Of a stretch of DNA of 21,857 bases, positions 1-7,570 are shown piece after piece. The notes under the pieces were generated by a model that was not told the DNA's origin, ran no database searches, and was given only the letters and a program-made list of their open reading frames with translations. Each line of letters opens with the position of its first letter. The first letter of the stretch is position 1. The DNA is from Dehalococcoidia bacterium (lineage in GTDB: Bacteria; Chloroflexota; Dehalococcoidia; SZUA-161): positions 1-21,857 of the forward strand of contig JACUUS010000016.1 of assembly GCA_014859215.1 (NCBI GenBank), given 5' to 3'. The translations under genes and the position numbers were made by a program.

Positions 1-42
1 TACTTTCCTGACCACGCTCTTTCCCTTCAGGTTGAAAAGCAT
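1..42 (-). CDS. Start of an unidentified gene, cut by the window edge
   Basis: Only the first 14 codons (MLFNLKGKSVVRKV) are inside the window, so no function can be given. The start is supported by a GAGAAGG ribosome binding site at 57-51, eight bases before the ATG. It begins 15 bases after the stop of the winged-helix gene, so the two are probably co-transcribed from the promoter at 529-558. The regulator would then sit first in an operon with this gene. The reading frame is open to the edge, but 14 codons are weak evidence by themselves. Confidence 0.5.
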   Translation of the reverse strand, partial: MLFNLKGKSVVRKV

Positions 43-57
43 ATCGCCGGCCTTCTC

Positions 58-408
58 TCACCGTACAGACCGACCAGCATTGTCGATCTGTCTTGCCAGC
101 GACCTCCACCTATCCCATCCTTTGCCTGCAAGCTCAAGCACAGAACGCCGCTTGGTTTCTTCCATGGTGAGCGAATAACACACCAGTTCATTCTGCCGGT
201 GCCTCTCCACAATCCCCGCATCAACCAGGCTGGCTAAAGCTTTGAGCATTTCCTGCTTACTGCAATCAAGAGCGCAGCGGATCGCGGCTTCTGTAAACCT
301 GGTGTTGGGATGGCGGCTCCAGAAGGCGAGAAGCTCCATTCGCAGGTGATCACCGGCGTACTGTCTGAAGAAGGCTGCTATTTCAGCCTCGTCTGAGCTA
401 AGAGGCAT
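58..408 (-). CDS. Small winged-helix DNA-binding regulator
   Basis: This 116-residue protein consists mostly of one predicted winged helix-turn-helix domain (about residues 20-82). It shows a helix (HLRMELLAFWSRHP), a TEAAIRCALDCS turn region, a recognition-type helix (QEMLKALASLVDAGIV) and a basic wing (ERHRQNELVCYSL). The C-terminal 35 residues are charged and may aid dimerisation. It probably binds DNA as a dimer. No sensor domain, Cys cluster or membrane segment is present, so the signal is unknown. It heads a minus-strand unit whose next gene starts 15 bases downstream. A perfect-consensus promoter lies about 120 bases upstream, and its -10 box lies inside a near-perfect palindrome, which suggests autoregulation. 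The ribosome site is poorly spaced (AGGGAAGGG about 13 bases from the ATG). Family membership is by fold pattern only. Confidence 0.72.
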   Translation of the reverse strand: MPLSSDEAEIAAFFRQYAGDHLRMELLAFWSRHPNTRFTEAAIRCALDCSKQEMLKALASLVDAGIVERHRQNELVCYSLTMEETKRRSVLELAGKGWDRWRSLARQIDNAGRSVR

Positions 409-523
409 TTTGCAACATAAACCCTTCCCTCAAGTTTAAGCGGAGGGTCTTTCATCCCCCCGCCCTGCGCCGGTTCAGATACATGAACTGCCTGGCATGA
501 GCAGCAAAAGATGTAATTTTTAG

Positions 524-541
524 CATGAATTATAACTCATG
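524..541. promoter_or_regulatory. Candidate operator: 18-bp near-palindrome over the -10 box
   Basis: The sequence CATGAATTATAACTCATG is self-complementary at eight of nine base pairs; only the A/C pair at 529/536 fails. It covers the whole -10 box of the leftward promoter. A dimeric winged-helix protein bound here would block RNA polymerase. The first gene downstream encodes just such a protein, so autorepression is the simplest reading. Binding is inferred. Confidence 0.5.
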
Positions 542-558
542 GTCTAATTTCCTGTCAA
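529..558 (-). promoter_or_regulatory. Consensus sigma-70 promoter for the winged-helix gene
   Basis: Read on the minus strand, a perfect TTGACA (558-553) is followed after 18 bases by a perfect TATAAT (534-529). Transcription would start near 522, giving a leader of about 115 bases. Both boxes match all six consensus bases, so this is the strongest promoter match in the window. Confidence 0.75.
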
Positions 559-631
559 TAGTCTTTTGGAGGATTGTTCTCTTTTTGTTCTAATACTATG
601 GTACTGGACGGACATCACCGAGCACGGCCCG

Positions 632-660
632 TTCACGACTGCCTGAGAGCCGTGTATAAT
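632..660 (+). promoter_or_regulatory. Sigma-70-type promoter for the metallopeptidase gene
   Basis: TTCACG (632-637, four of six consensus bases) is followed after exactly 17 bases by a perfect TATAAT (655-660). The start would be near 667, leaving a 5' leader of about 120 bases before the ATG at 787. Confidence 0.6.
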
Positions 661-786
661 AGGTACCAGGAAGGAAAGCGCTGATCTACCGGTCCCCGCG
701 CGATAGCTGCTTGCGGCGGGTGAAGACCTCTATCCTTCAAGGACTCCTGTTTCGATCCTGCAGATTGCCGGGGGTGAAGCAAAGCG

Positions 787-1521
787 ATGAAAAGGATAAG
801 ACCCGGATTGCGCGTACTCGGACGATGCAGGACCGCGCTTGACGGTCTTATCGTGACCTATACTCTCAAGCGCAGCGTTCGGGCCAAGCATGTTCGGTTC
901 GAGGTCCGGCCCGAAGACGGGCTAACGGTCGTAATTCCCCGTTCTTTTCGGGCAGATCAGGTACCTTACCTGCTTGAGCAGAAAGGCCGCTGGGTCATGG
1001 AAAAACTATCGCAGATCGCCAGGCCCGCGCCTGATAACCAGAAAGACGGACGGCGGAGGCTCGCGTATTTGGGACGCCGCCTGGAGGTTGTGCGCTCACC
1101 TGGAATCGCGAGCCGAAATCGCGTCAAACTACAGAAGGGCAAACTCCTCGTACACCTGCGCGAAGACAGCAGACTCGATGACGTACTCGTGATATGGCTT
1201 CGCGGCGAAGCCCAGACCTTCCTGACGCGGAAGTCCCGTGAATTCGGCGACCGGATGGGCCTCGCATTCTCAAAACTGATCATTCGTGGACAGAAAACAC
1301 GCTGGGCCAGTTGCTCACCTCGTGGCAACATCAGCTTTAACTGGAAGCTCATGATGGCCCCAGAGCCTGTGATTGAGTACGTGGTCATCCACGAGCTTGC
1401 TCATCTCCGGGAAATGAACCACACCTCAAGCTTCTGGCGTATCGTGGCGGAGCACTGCCCTCACTGGCGAGACTACAGGAAATGGCTCAGGGACCACGGC
1501 AGCGAATTAGCCTTCCCCTGA
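787..1521 (+). CDS. YgjP-type (DUF45) zinc metallopeptidase
   Basis: This 244-residue protein belongs to the YgjP/DUF45 family of SprT-like gluzincin metallopeptidases. The zinc site is plain: HELAHLREMNH gives H202, E203 and H206, with H212 as the usual third histidine-bearing element. It is followed by the family's SFW and the tail HCPHWRDYRKWL. An upstream ISFNWKLMMAP stretch (near 180-190) is also typical. The N-terminal half is a beta-rich domain containing RSVRAKHVRFEV, where the family normally begins. There is no signal peptide or membrane segment, so it is cytoplasmic. Length is normal. The natural substrate of the family is unsettled. The ATG follows a GGGGGTGA site. The gene is monocistronic, with a promoter about 130 bases upstream, and its stop lies four bases from that of the convergent gene. 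Confidence 0.9.
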   Translation: MKRIRPGLRVLGRCRTALDGLIVTYTLKRSVRAKHVRFEVRPEDGLTVVIPRSFRADQVPYLLEQKGRWVMEKLSQIARPAPDNQKDGRRRLAYLGRRLEVVRSPGIASRNRVKLQKGKLLVHLREDSRLDDVLVIWLRGEAQTFLTRKSREFGDRMGLAFSKLIIRGQKTRWASCSPRGNISFNWKLMMAPEPVIEYVVIHELAHLREMNHTSSFWRIVAEHCPHWRDYRKWLRDHGSELAFP

Positions 1522-1525
1522 CTTT

Positions 1526-2488
1526 CTATGCTTCGAGCAAGTCCACCGACGGATAGCGCCCGTTGCTGACGGCGCTTTCGTATACCAGCCTGGCTACGGC
1601 GATATCCTCTATGGCCAGTCCCGTGCAGTCAAATACTGTTACAGCCGCATCGTCATTCCGACCGTTCTTCTTGCCCGAAATAACATCACTCAGCGTGGCG
1701 TAAATGTCCTCTTCCCTGAACAGGCCCTTGCTGATCGGCATATTCAACTCACCGGCTGAAGCAGCCTGAACGATATCGTCAACCACAACGGTTGCCGCCG
1801 CCAGCACGGACGGTTCCAGTTCCTGCTTGCCCCTGGCGTCGGCGCCAACTGCGTTGATGTGCGTTCCCGGTCGCACCCATTCTTTCTTGACGAAGGGCTG
1901 CCGTGAGGGCGTGAGTGTGCATACGATATCGCAGTCGATCGCTTCCTGAAGCGAGGTAGTACGCAAGGGGTATTCATTGAGTGAGCCGGCGAACTTTTCA
2001 GCTGCCTCACGAGAGTAGTCGTATACCCTTATGGACTTGAGGTCAAACACCTCGGCGTGCGCAAGCAACTGTGTGTAAGCCTGGGCGCCCGCTCCGACTA
2101 TGCCCAGCGTGCTGGAATTCCTGCGCGCCAGGTATCTGGAAGCGAGCGCGCTGGTGGCACCCGTACGGTATGCCGTCAAATCGGTAGCATCCATGATAGC
2201 GAGCGGGGAACCTGTCGCTGGATCATTGTAGATTATGGTGCCTATTACCGTCGGGAGGCGGCGAAGCGGGTTCTCGGTAAATACACTTACCCATTTAATA
2301 CCGAGGGCGCCCGGAACGGCGACAGGCATAGCCCGGAAATCGCCCTGTTCGAGTATAAGGTATGACTTGGGCGGCATCACGACTTTGCCCTCGGACCAGT
2401 GCCGGAAAGCCTCCTCAACCGCGTTTATCACATCCGGCATCTTCAGAAGTTCCCGTACAGACTTCCTGCTCAGGATAAGGGTTGACAT
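1526..2488 (-). CDS. Ornithine cyclodeaminase / mu-crystallin family oxidoreductase
   Basis: This 320-residue NAD(P)-dependent enzyme is of the ornithine cyclodeaminase/mu-crystallin family, whose members include ornithine cyclodeaminase, alanine dehydrogenase, ketimine reductase and opine-like dehydrogenases. Visible marks are K65 in GIKWVSVF, the DLTAYRTGATSALASRYLA stretch (103-121), the Rossmann loop GAGAQA (132-137), D217 in GADARGKQELE and the C-terminal FDCTGLAIEDIA motif. The catalytic lysine and aspartate positions are kept, but the sequence does not fix the substrate. The frame stays open to 2680, but the ATG at 2488 has an AAGGAG site and matches the family's N-terminus. A promoter at 2581-2553 lies inside that longer frame, so the longer start is unlikely. 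It is divergent from the SDR operon and probably functionally tied to it through 2-oxo/imino acid chemistry. Confidence 0.9.
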   Translation of the reverse strand: MSTLILSRKSVRELLKMPDVINAVEEAFRHWSEGKVVMPPKSYLILEQGDFRAMPVAVPGALGIKWVSVFTENPLRRLPTVIGTIIYNDPATGSPLAIMDATDLTAYRTGATSALASRYLARRNSSTLGIVGAGAQAYTQLLAHAEVFDLKSIRVYDYSREAAEKFAGSLNEYPLRTTSLQEAIDCDIVCTLTPSRQPFVKKEWVRPGTHINAVGADARGKQELEPSVLAAATVVVDDIVQAASAGELNMPISKGLFREEDIYATLSDVISGKKNGRNDDAAVTVFDCTGLAIEDIAVARLVYESAVSNGRYPSVDLLEA

Positions 2489-2552
2489 CTTCTTGACTCC
2501 TTGCCCGCGCTCTTTATGTAAAGCTCCAGCATTCTCGTAATGCGCCTCAAGT

Positions 2553-2581
2553 ATTGTAGCCGCTTGCAACGTAAATGACAA
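2553..2581 (-). promoter_or_regulatory. Sigma-70-type promoter for the OCD-family gene
   Basis: On the minus strand, TTGTCA (2581-2576, five of six) and TACAAT (2558-2553, five of six) are separated by 17 bases. The start would be near 2546, with a leader of about 57 bases. The leader contains the perfect palindrome CTTTATGTAAAG (2512-2523), a possible protein site. Confidence 0.6.
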
Positions 2582-2642
2582 AGGTTTGCGAAGAATCCTG
2601 CAGAGCGCCGGGCATTTCTCCGCTTCTGCTTCTGGCCAGCCC

Positions 2643-2675
2643 TTGACAAGGAGTGCCAAATCGTGTAGGTATTTA
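2643..2675 (+). promoter_or_regulatory. Possible promoter of the seven-gene operon
   Basis: A perfect TTGACA lies at 2643-2648, about 60 bases before the first gene. There is no good -10 at 17 bases; the nearest AT-rich box, TATTTA (2670-2675), is 21 bases away. If this is used, it may need an activator. The overlap with the divergent control region of the OCD-family gene fits joint regulation. Confidence 0.3.
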
Positions 2676-2706
2676 CTCACGGCAAATTGGCTCTGGAGAA
2701 CAGCAC

Positions 2707-3495
2707 ATGATGACCACAGATGCTCTCAACCGGTTTAGCCTCAATGACAGGGTGGCAATCGTGACAGGGTCCGCAAGCGGGATAGGCCGTGCGATCGCGG
2801 TCGTATTTGCTCAGCTTGGAGCCAGGCTTGTGATTGCGGACAAAGACCTCCGAGGGGCGGAGAAGATCGCCGACGAGATATGCTCGGCGAGGGCCGACGC
2901 TATGGCGGTGAACGTGGATGTTACAGTACAGGAAGAAGTGGACCGGATGGTCAAGAGCACACTCGCCAGGTTTGGCAGAATCGACATCCTCGTTAACAAT
3001 GCGGGTATGATGGCCTCCAGCACAGTACTGGACATGAAGGAAGCGAACCTCGACAAAACTCTCAAAGTCAATTTGGTGAGCGTGGCTCTCTGCTCGCAGG
3101 CGGTGGCCGGGCATTTTATCGAGCGGAGAAGCGGCAAGATAGTCAACATCGGCTCCTCGTTATCGTCGCGGGCTTCTGTATGTAATCTCTCGGGGGGAGG
3201 AGCGGACTATTGCGCTTCCAAGGCCGCCGTCCAGGCCTTCACCAGGGCGCTCGCCATGGAACTCGCGCCCCACAATGTGAACGTAAATGCGGTCGCTCCG
3301 GGCATCACAAATACCCCCATGCATACCGGGCTCTGGGATGTAGCCGTGGCTTACTATCAGAACAGCGTACCCCTGGGAAGACTTGCGGAGCCCGAGGAAA
3401 TCGCGGATGTGGCTGCCTTCCTGGCGAGCGACGCTGCCCGGTACATTACGGGCCAGACCATACACGTAAATGGCGGACAGATAATGGTGGACTGA
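2707..3495 (+). CDS. Short-chain dehydrogenase/reductase (classical SDR, FabG-like)
   Basis: This 262-residue protein is a classical SDR oxidoreductase acting on an alcohol/ketone pair with NAD(P)H. It shows the TGSASGIG cofactor loop (20-27), an acidic residue after the second strand (VIADKD, favouring NAD(H)), NNAG (97-100), a serine-rich stretch (IGSSLSS) before the active site, Y168-CAS-K172, and the FabG-like end GQTIHVNGG. Length is typical. The frame opens earlier at 2653, but the paired ATGs at 2707/2710 follow GGAGAA and match the family's N-terminus. The substrate is not evident; a 3-hydroxyacyl or cyclic alcohol would suit the neighbours. It is first in the operon, and the next gene starts 13 bases on. 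Confidence 0.92.
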   Translation: MMTTDALNRFSLNDRVAIVTGSASGIGRAIAVVFAQLGARLVIADKDLRGAEKIADEICSARADAMAVNVDVTVQEEVDRMVKSTLARFGRIDILVNNAGMMASSTVLDMKEANLDKTLKVNLVSVALCSQAVAGHFIERRSGKIVNIGSSLSSRASVCNLSGGGADYCASKAAVQAFTRALAMELAPHNVNVNAVAPGITNTPMHTGLWDVAVAYYQNSVPLGRLAEPEEIADVAAFLASDAARYITGQTIHVNGGQIMVD

Positions 3496-3508
3496 CGCGG
3501 GAGGACGA

Positions 3509-5461
3509 ATGAGCACCAGACTGACAAGACTGTTTGAACCTGTCAAGATCGGGAATCTGGAAATCAAGAACAGGATAGTCATGCCGGGATTGAACTCGAA
3601 GCTAGGTACCGAGTTCGGCGCGGTGAGTGAACGCCTGATAGACTATTACGAGGGAAGGGCGAGAGGCGGCGTCGGGCTTATTATTATCGAGAATACCTGC
3701 ATCGACTGGCCCGTGGGGAAAGCGGGCACGAATCCCATCCGCGCGGATGAATGGAAGTTCGTACAGGGTCTGCATGAGCTTGCGGAGGCGGTTCATGCCC
3801 ACGGGGCCAAAATAGCTACCCAGCTACAGCATACAGGTAGGCAGGGCTCCTCAATGACCAGCGCAGAAGGCCATCAGCTTGTAGCCCCTTCGGCCCTTCC
3901 CTGTCTTCCCACAGGAGCGGAAATGCCGCGTGAACTGACCGTGGACGACATCGAGGCGTTGATCGGGAAATTCACACTCGGCGCGGCTATTACGAAGACG
4001 GCGGGCTTCGACGCGGTCGAGCTTCAGGGAGGACATGGTTACCTGATCAACCAGTTCATGTCGCCTTACACCAACAGGCGCCAGGACGAGTACGGCGGTG
4101 ACTTTGAAGGCCGAATGAAGTTCGCACTCCGGGTTGTGGAAGGTGTAAGGACTGCCGTGGGGCCCGGTTTCCCGATGATTGTCAGACTCAGCGGAGATGA
4201 ATACATAGATGGCGGCCTGACTGTTGAAGACATGGTGCTGGTAGCCAGAAGGCTTGAAGCTGCCGGGGTCGACGCCATAAGCGTCTCGGCGGGAATATAC
4301 GAGTCGCCCCCCTGGTACAGTCGAATCTTCCCGACAGCGGGAATGCCGGAAGGGTGCAATGTCCCGCTTGCCGCGCAGATCAAGAAGGCAATCGGCATCC
4401 CGGTAATTGTGGCGGGCAAGCTCGGCGACCCTGAAAGGGCCGAGCAGGTATTGCGTGATGGAAGCGCGGACCTGATAGCAATAGGCAGGCCTCTGCTGGC
4501 CGATCCAGAGCTGCCAGGGAAAGCGTACGAGGGAAGGCTCGGCGATATCCGGCCCTGCCTCTACTGCAACGAGGCATGCGCCGGCTCAATATCGCGCATG
4601 TGGCGAATTGAGTGTAGCGTAAACCCCGCACTGGGCAGAGAGGGGCAAGCGCAGCTCATTCCAGCCGACACGAAGAAACGCCTGGTAGTGGTTGGAGGAG
4701 GACCGGCGGGCATGGAAGCCGCAAGCGTAGCCGCGCTGAGGGGACATGATGTTACCCTGTTCGAAAAAGGAAGAGACCTGGGAGGCCAACTCAGAGCAGC
4801 CTCCGTACCGGTATTCAAGAGACCGATTGGTGAATACGTCGAGTACCTCAAGAACCGGGTGTACAAGGCAGGAGTCAAGGTCCACTCGGGGAAGAAGGCC
4901 ACCCCGAAGCTCATTAGAGCTCTCCAACCTGATGCGGTTGTCCTCGCAACAGGCTCTACTCATATCCTTCCGGACTTCGGAAGAAACGGCGGCGCAAGGG
5001 TCGCTACGGCCATAGAGGTCCTCCTGGGCAGAAAGCATGCCGGCAAGAAGGTCGCTGTGATAGGGGGCGGAGAAATTGGCGCCGAGCTTGCATGGTATCT
5101 GGCTGAAAAGGGTAAACAGGTGAAGATAATCGAGATGACCTACGGCGTCGCTGAAGGTATGAACCTCTTCAGCCGCTTATACCTGCTCGACATCCTGAGC
5201 AGGCTGGGGATCGAATCGCTGACCAATATGACCGCCCGGGACATCACGGAGGCCGGCGTCGTCGTCGAGGACGCAGGAGGAAGCAGGCAGCTTGTGGAAG
5301 CCGACACTGTAGTTGTCGCTATGGGCTTCAGACCCGAGACCGCACTGTATGACAGCCTTGCCGGGAAGGTCCCGGAACTACACCGGATCGGCGATTGCGC
5401 CGGGGCCGGCAAGATCTACGGCGCTGTTCACAGTGCCTGGCGCATAGCGAACCAGATCTAA
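3509..5461 (+). CDS. Iron-sulfur Old Yellow Enzyme (2,4-dienoyl-CoA/enoate reductase-like)
   Basis: This 650-residue, three-domain flavoenzyme is of the 2,4-dienoyl-CoA reductase/enoate reductase/BaiCD type. An FMN TIM barrel (about 5-345) contains GHGYLINQFMSPYTNRR and the late barrel motif IAIGRPLLADP. A [4Fe-4S] motif follows with C350, C353, C357 and C369 (C-x2-C-x3-C-x11-C, the same spacing as E. coli FadH). After it come an FAD fold (GGGPAG near 397), an NAD(P) fold (GGGEIG near 520) and a terminal GDCAGAGKIYGAV that closes on FAD. It should pass hydride from NAD(P)H via FAD and Fe-S to FMN and reduce a C=C bond next to a carbonyl. At the barrel position where many relatives have HxxH, this one reads QGGH, so substrate binding may differ. 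The start has a GGGAGGA site. The cytoplasm is the likely location. The specific substrate is unknown. Confidence 0.93.
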   Translation: MSTRLTRLFEPVKIGNLEIKNRIVMPGLNSKLGTEFGAVSERLIDYYEGRARGGVGLIIIENTCIDWPVGKAGTNPIRADEWKFVQGLHELAEAVHAHGAKIATQLQHTGRQGSSMTSAEGHQLVAPSALPCLPTGAEMPRELTVDDIEALIGKFTLGAAITKTAGFDAVELQGGHGYLINQFMSPYTNRRQDEYGGDFEGRMKFALRVVEGVRTAVGPGFPMIVRLSGDEYIDGGLTVEDMVLVARRLEAAGVDAISVSAGIYESPPWYSRIFPTAGMPEGCNVPLAAQIKKAIGIPVIVAGKLGDPERAEQVLRDGSADLIAIGRPLLADPELPGKAYEGRLGDIRPCLYCNEACAGSISRMWRIECSVNPALGREGQAQLIPADTKKRLVVVGGGPAGMEAASVAALRGHDVTLFEKGRDLGGQLRAASVPVFKRPIGEYVEYLKNRVYKAGVKVHSGKKATPKLIRALQPDAVVLATGSTHILPDFGRNGGARVATAIEVLLGRKHAGKKVAVIGGGEIGAELAWYLAEKGKQVKIIEMTYGVAEGMNLFSRLYLLDILSRLGIESLTNMTARDITEAGVVVEDAGGSRQLVEADTVVVAMGFRPETALYDSLAGKVPELHRIGDCAGAGKIYGAVHSAWRIANQI

Positions 5462-5486
5462 CCTTCTTCCCGAAAGGCAGGGATAG

Positions 5487-6698
5487 ATGGCAAAGACAAT
5501 AGTCATTCCCGCCACACTTGATACCAAGGGCGAGGAAACTGAATTCCTCAAGCGGGAAATAGAGAAGAAGGGTCACAGGACCATCCTCGTCGATGTCGGC
5601 GTACTCGGCAGGCCCCAGGCTCGGGCCGACATCGCACGGGAGCAAGTCGCGGAAGCCGGCGGCAGACCGCTCGGGGACCTGGTCAGGCAAGCTGAACAGG
5701 GCGCCGACAGGACCGAGGCCACCAACATAATGATCAAGGGCCTCCAGCGAATCGTGCAAGACCTTTATTCTGACGGCAGGCTGGACGGAATCATATCCCT
5801 GGGCGGTTCGACAGGTACGGCAATCGGAACATCAGCTATGAGCGTACTGCCCACGGGAATCCCCAAGTTCATGGTAAGTACATGGTTCGAGCTTCAGTTT
5901 GTCGGAGCCAAGGACATTACTATGATGCAGGCTCCGGCAGACATCCTGGGGCTGAACTCGGTCACGAGAAAAACCCTGGCAATGGCTGCAGCCGCGATTT
6001 CCGGAATGGTGGAAATTGAGCGTGAAAAGCAGGATAAGCCTTCGGTCGGCATCACCGCACTTGGAGTCACCACTCCAGCCGCGATGAAGATCAAGGCCCT
6101 CCTCGATAAGAAGGGCTATGACCCGATTGTCTTCCATTCCAAGACCCAGGTGCTGGATGAACTGGTGCAAGACGGGCGCATTACCGGCATTATCGACCTT
6201 ACGACATTCGAGGTAACGGTCCCGCTGACTTACCACCTGCCAATGGAGCTTGCGGAAAACAGGCTCAAACTGGCGGGCGACAAAGGCCTGCCACAGGTCA
6301 TAATCCCTGGCGGCCTGGATATGCTCATCTTCACGGGGACCAGGGAAAGCGTGCCCTCTGAATACAGGAACAGGATACTGCATGCACACGGACCCGACAG
6401 GGTCCTGGCCAGGACCACGAAAGAGGAAGTGGCTGCTGCCGCAAGGGTACTGGCGGAAAGGGCAAACCGCGCGAGCGGCCCGGTGAGGGTGGTTATCCCG
6501 TCCCAGGGTTTCTCGGCGGTTGACAGGGCGGGCCAGCATTTTTTTGACCCCGCAGCGGACGCGTTTTTTGCTTCGGTAATGCGTGAACACCTCACAAAAG
6601 GCATTGAAATAGTCCTGGTAGATGCTCATATTAATGACGAGAAGTTTGCGAAGGCAGTGGTCGAAGTGTACGATTCTTTGTGCAGGAACAGGGTTTAG
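5487..6698 (+). CDS. Tm-1-like ATP-binding domain protein (UPF0261)
   Basis: This 403-residue protein of the UPF0261 family matches the N-terminal half of the tomato Tm-1 resistance protein. Typical features are the opening strand and TLDTKGEE loop (10-17), the glycine-rich GGSTGT (106-111), GIPKFMVST, the second-domain start VGITALGVTTPAAMK, DLTTFEV, and IPGGLDMLIFTG. The family has two Rossmann-like domains, and the Tm-1 version binds ATP. The reaction of the bacterial proteins is not known to me. Length is full. No signal peptide or membrane segment is present. It lies 25 bases after the OYE gene and overlaps or abuts the next gene, which encodes the other half of Tm-1, so the two products very likely form one enzyme. 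Confidence 0.9.
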   Translation: MAKTIVIPATLDTKGEETEFLKREIEKKGHRTILVDVGVLGRPQARADIAREQVAEAGGRPLGDLVRQAEQGADRTEATNIMIKGLQRIVQDLYSDGRLDGIISLGGSTGTAIGTSAMSVLPTGIPKFMVSTWFELQFVGAKDITMMQAPADILGLNSVTRKTLAMAAAAISGMVEIEREKQDKPSVGITALGVTTPAAMKIKALLDKKGYDPIVFHSKTQVLDELVQDGRITGIIDLTTFEVTVPLTYHLPMELAENRLKLAGDKGLPQVIIPGGLDMLIFTGTRESVPSEYRNRILHAHGPDRVLARTTKEEVAAAARVLAERANRASGPVRVVIPSQGFSAVDRAGQHFFDPAADAFFASVMREHLTKGIEIVLVDAHINDEKFAKAVVEVYDSLCRNRV

Positions 6699-7543
6699 TG
6701 GGCAGAAAATTCTCGAGGCAAGAGATCCTGGCGAGGCTCAGGAGCACAGCCACTGAGGGGAAGCCCATTATAGCCGCGGGCAGCAGCGCCGGGATAATCG
6801 CCAAATGCGCCGAGCTTGGCGGCGCTGACCTGATTATGGTGTACAGCTCGGGCAGAGCCCGGCTGCAAGGTCTCCAGACCACCATCCTCGACAATTCCAA
6901 CAAGCTCACACTGGACATGTACGATGAGATTGAGAACGTGGTGGAGAATACGCCCATCATAGCGGGCATAGATGCGACGGACCCCTCTTCAGTCATGGAC
7001 CTCCCCGGACTGGTGAAGAAGTTCAGCGACACCGGGTTTTCCGGTATAATCAATTTCCCCACATATGGTTTCTTCGCGGATGAAGAATGGCGAAGGGAAC
7101 GGGAAGCCGCAGGTATCGGGTTTTCCAGGGAAGCGGAGCTTATACGCGCAGCCCGGCAGAGCGATATTTTCACCATGGCTTACGTTTTCTATCCCGAGGA
7201 TGCCCGCACCATGGCCCGGGCGGGAGTGGACTGCATGGTGCCTCATGCAGGCGGCACTACCGGCGGACTTGTCGGGTTCGATTCGATCGCCGCGTCCCTG
7301 CAAGACGCCGCCTCGAGGGTGCAGGAAATGATCGCAGCGACAAGAGAGGTGAACCCGAACATTATATGCCTTGCCCACGGCGGGCCTTTTTCCGAGCCCG
7401 CCGATACTGCATTCCTCTATGAAAAAACAGACGCCGCCGGATTTGTCGGGGCGTCCAGTATAGAGAGAATACCGGTGGAAAGGGCGGTAAAAGGAGTGGT
7501 AGAGGAGTTCAAGAAAATCAGGTTGAAACGGAACTTGACCTGA
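6698..7543 (+). CDS. PEP-hydrolase-like TIM-barrel protein (Tm-1 C-terminal half)
   Basis: This roughly 281-residue protein is of the phosphoenolpyruvate-hydrolase-like TIM-barrel family (PF09370 type), equal to the C-terminal half of Tm-1. Family marks include FSRQEILARLR at the start, IAAGSSAGIIAKCAELGGAD, AGIDATDP, INFPTYGFF, YVFYPEDARTMARAGVD and PHAGGTTGG. Two GTG starts are possible. The one at 6698 overlaps the TAG stop of the previous gene by one base and has AGGAACAGG just upstream, which suggests coupled translation. The one at 6680 would add six residues and lacks a ribosome site. Catalytic activity is unproven for the family; isomerase, lyase or hydrolase chemistry on small acids is plausible. 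Its pairing with the ATP-binding partner is strong. Confidence 0.88.
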   Translation: MGRKFSRQEILARLRSTATEGKPIIAAGSSAGIIAKCAELGGADLIMVYSSGRARLQGLQTTILDNSNKLTLDMYDEIENVVENTPIIAGIDATDPSSVMDLPGLVKKFSDTGFSGIINFPTYGFFADEEWRREREAAGIGFSREAELIRAARQSDIFTMAYVFYPEDARTMARAGVDCMVPHAGGTTGGLVGFDSIAASLQDAASRVQEMIAATREVNPNIICLAHGGPFSEPADTAFLYEKTDAAGFVGASSIERIPVERAVKGVVEEFKKIRLKRNLT

Positions 7544-7570
7544 ACCGAATTTGTTGCAGGGGGGCTTTCT

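Larger units (their letters stand above)
409..786. other. 378-base divergent control region
   Basis: This gap separates the minus-strand winged-helix gene from the plus-strand metallopeptidase. It contains no convincing coding sequence. It holds two back-to-back sigma-70-type promoters, one per direction, whose -35 boxes are about 73 bases apart, and a palindrome on the leftward one. The AT-rich part is 511-600. The part from 661 to 786 is a long GC-rich leader in which no riboswitch, tRNA or clear hairpin was recognised. Confidence 0.6.

Noticed and set aside
740..786. T-arm-like sequence TTTCGATCC before the metallopeptidase gene, as a tRNA
   Set aside because: No acceptor stem, D-arm or anticodon arm can be built around it.
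1526..2680. A longer 384-residue version of the OCD-family protein
   Set aside because: The extra 64 residues do not look like the family, a promoter lies inside them, and the ATG at 2488 has an AAGGAG site.
5832..6629. A 265-codon minus-strand open frame
   Set aside because: It is antisense to the well-supported UPF0261 gene and its translation has no domain-like features.
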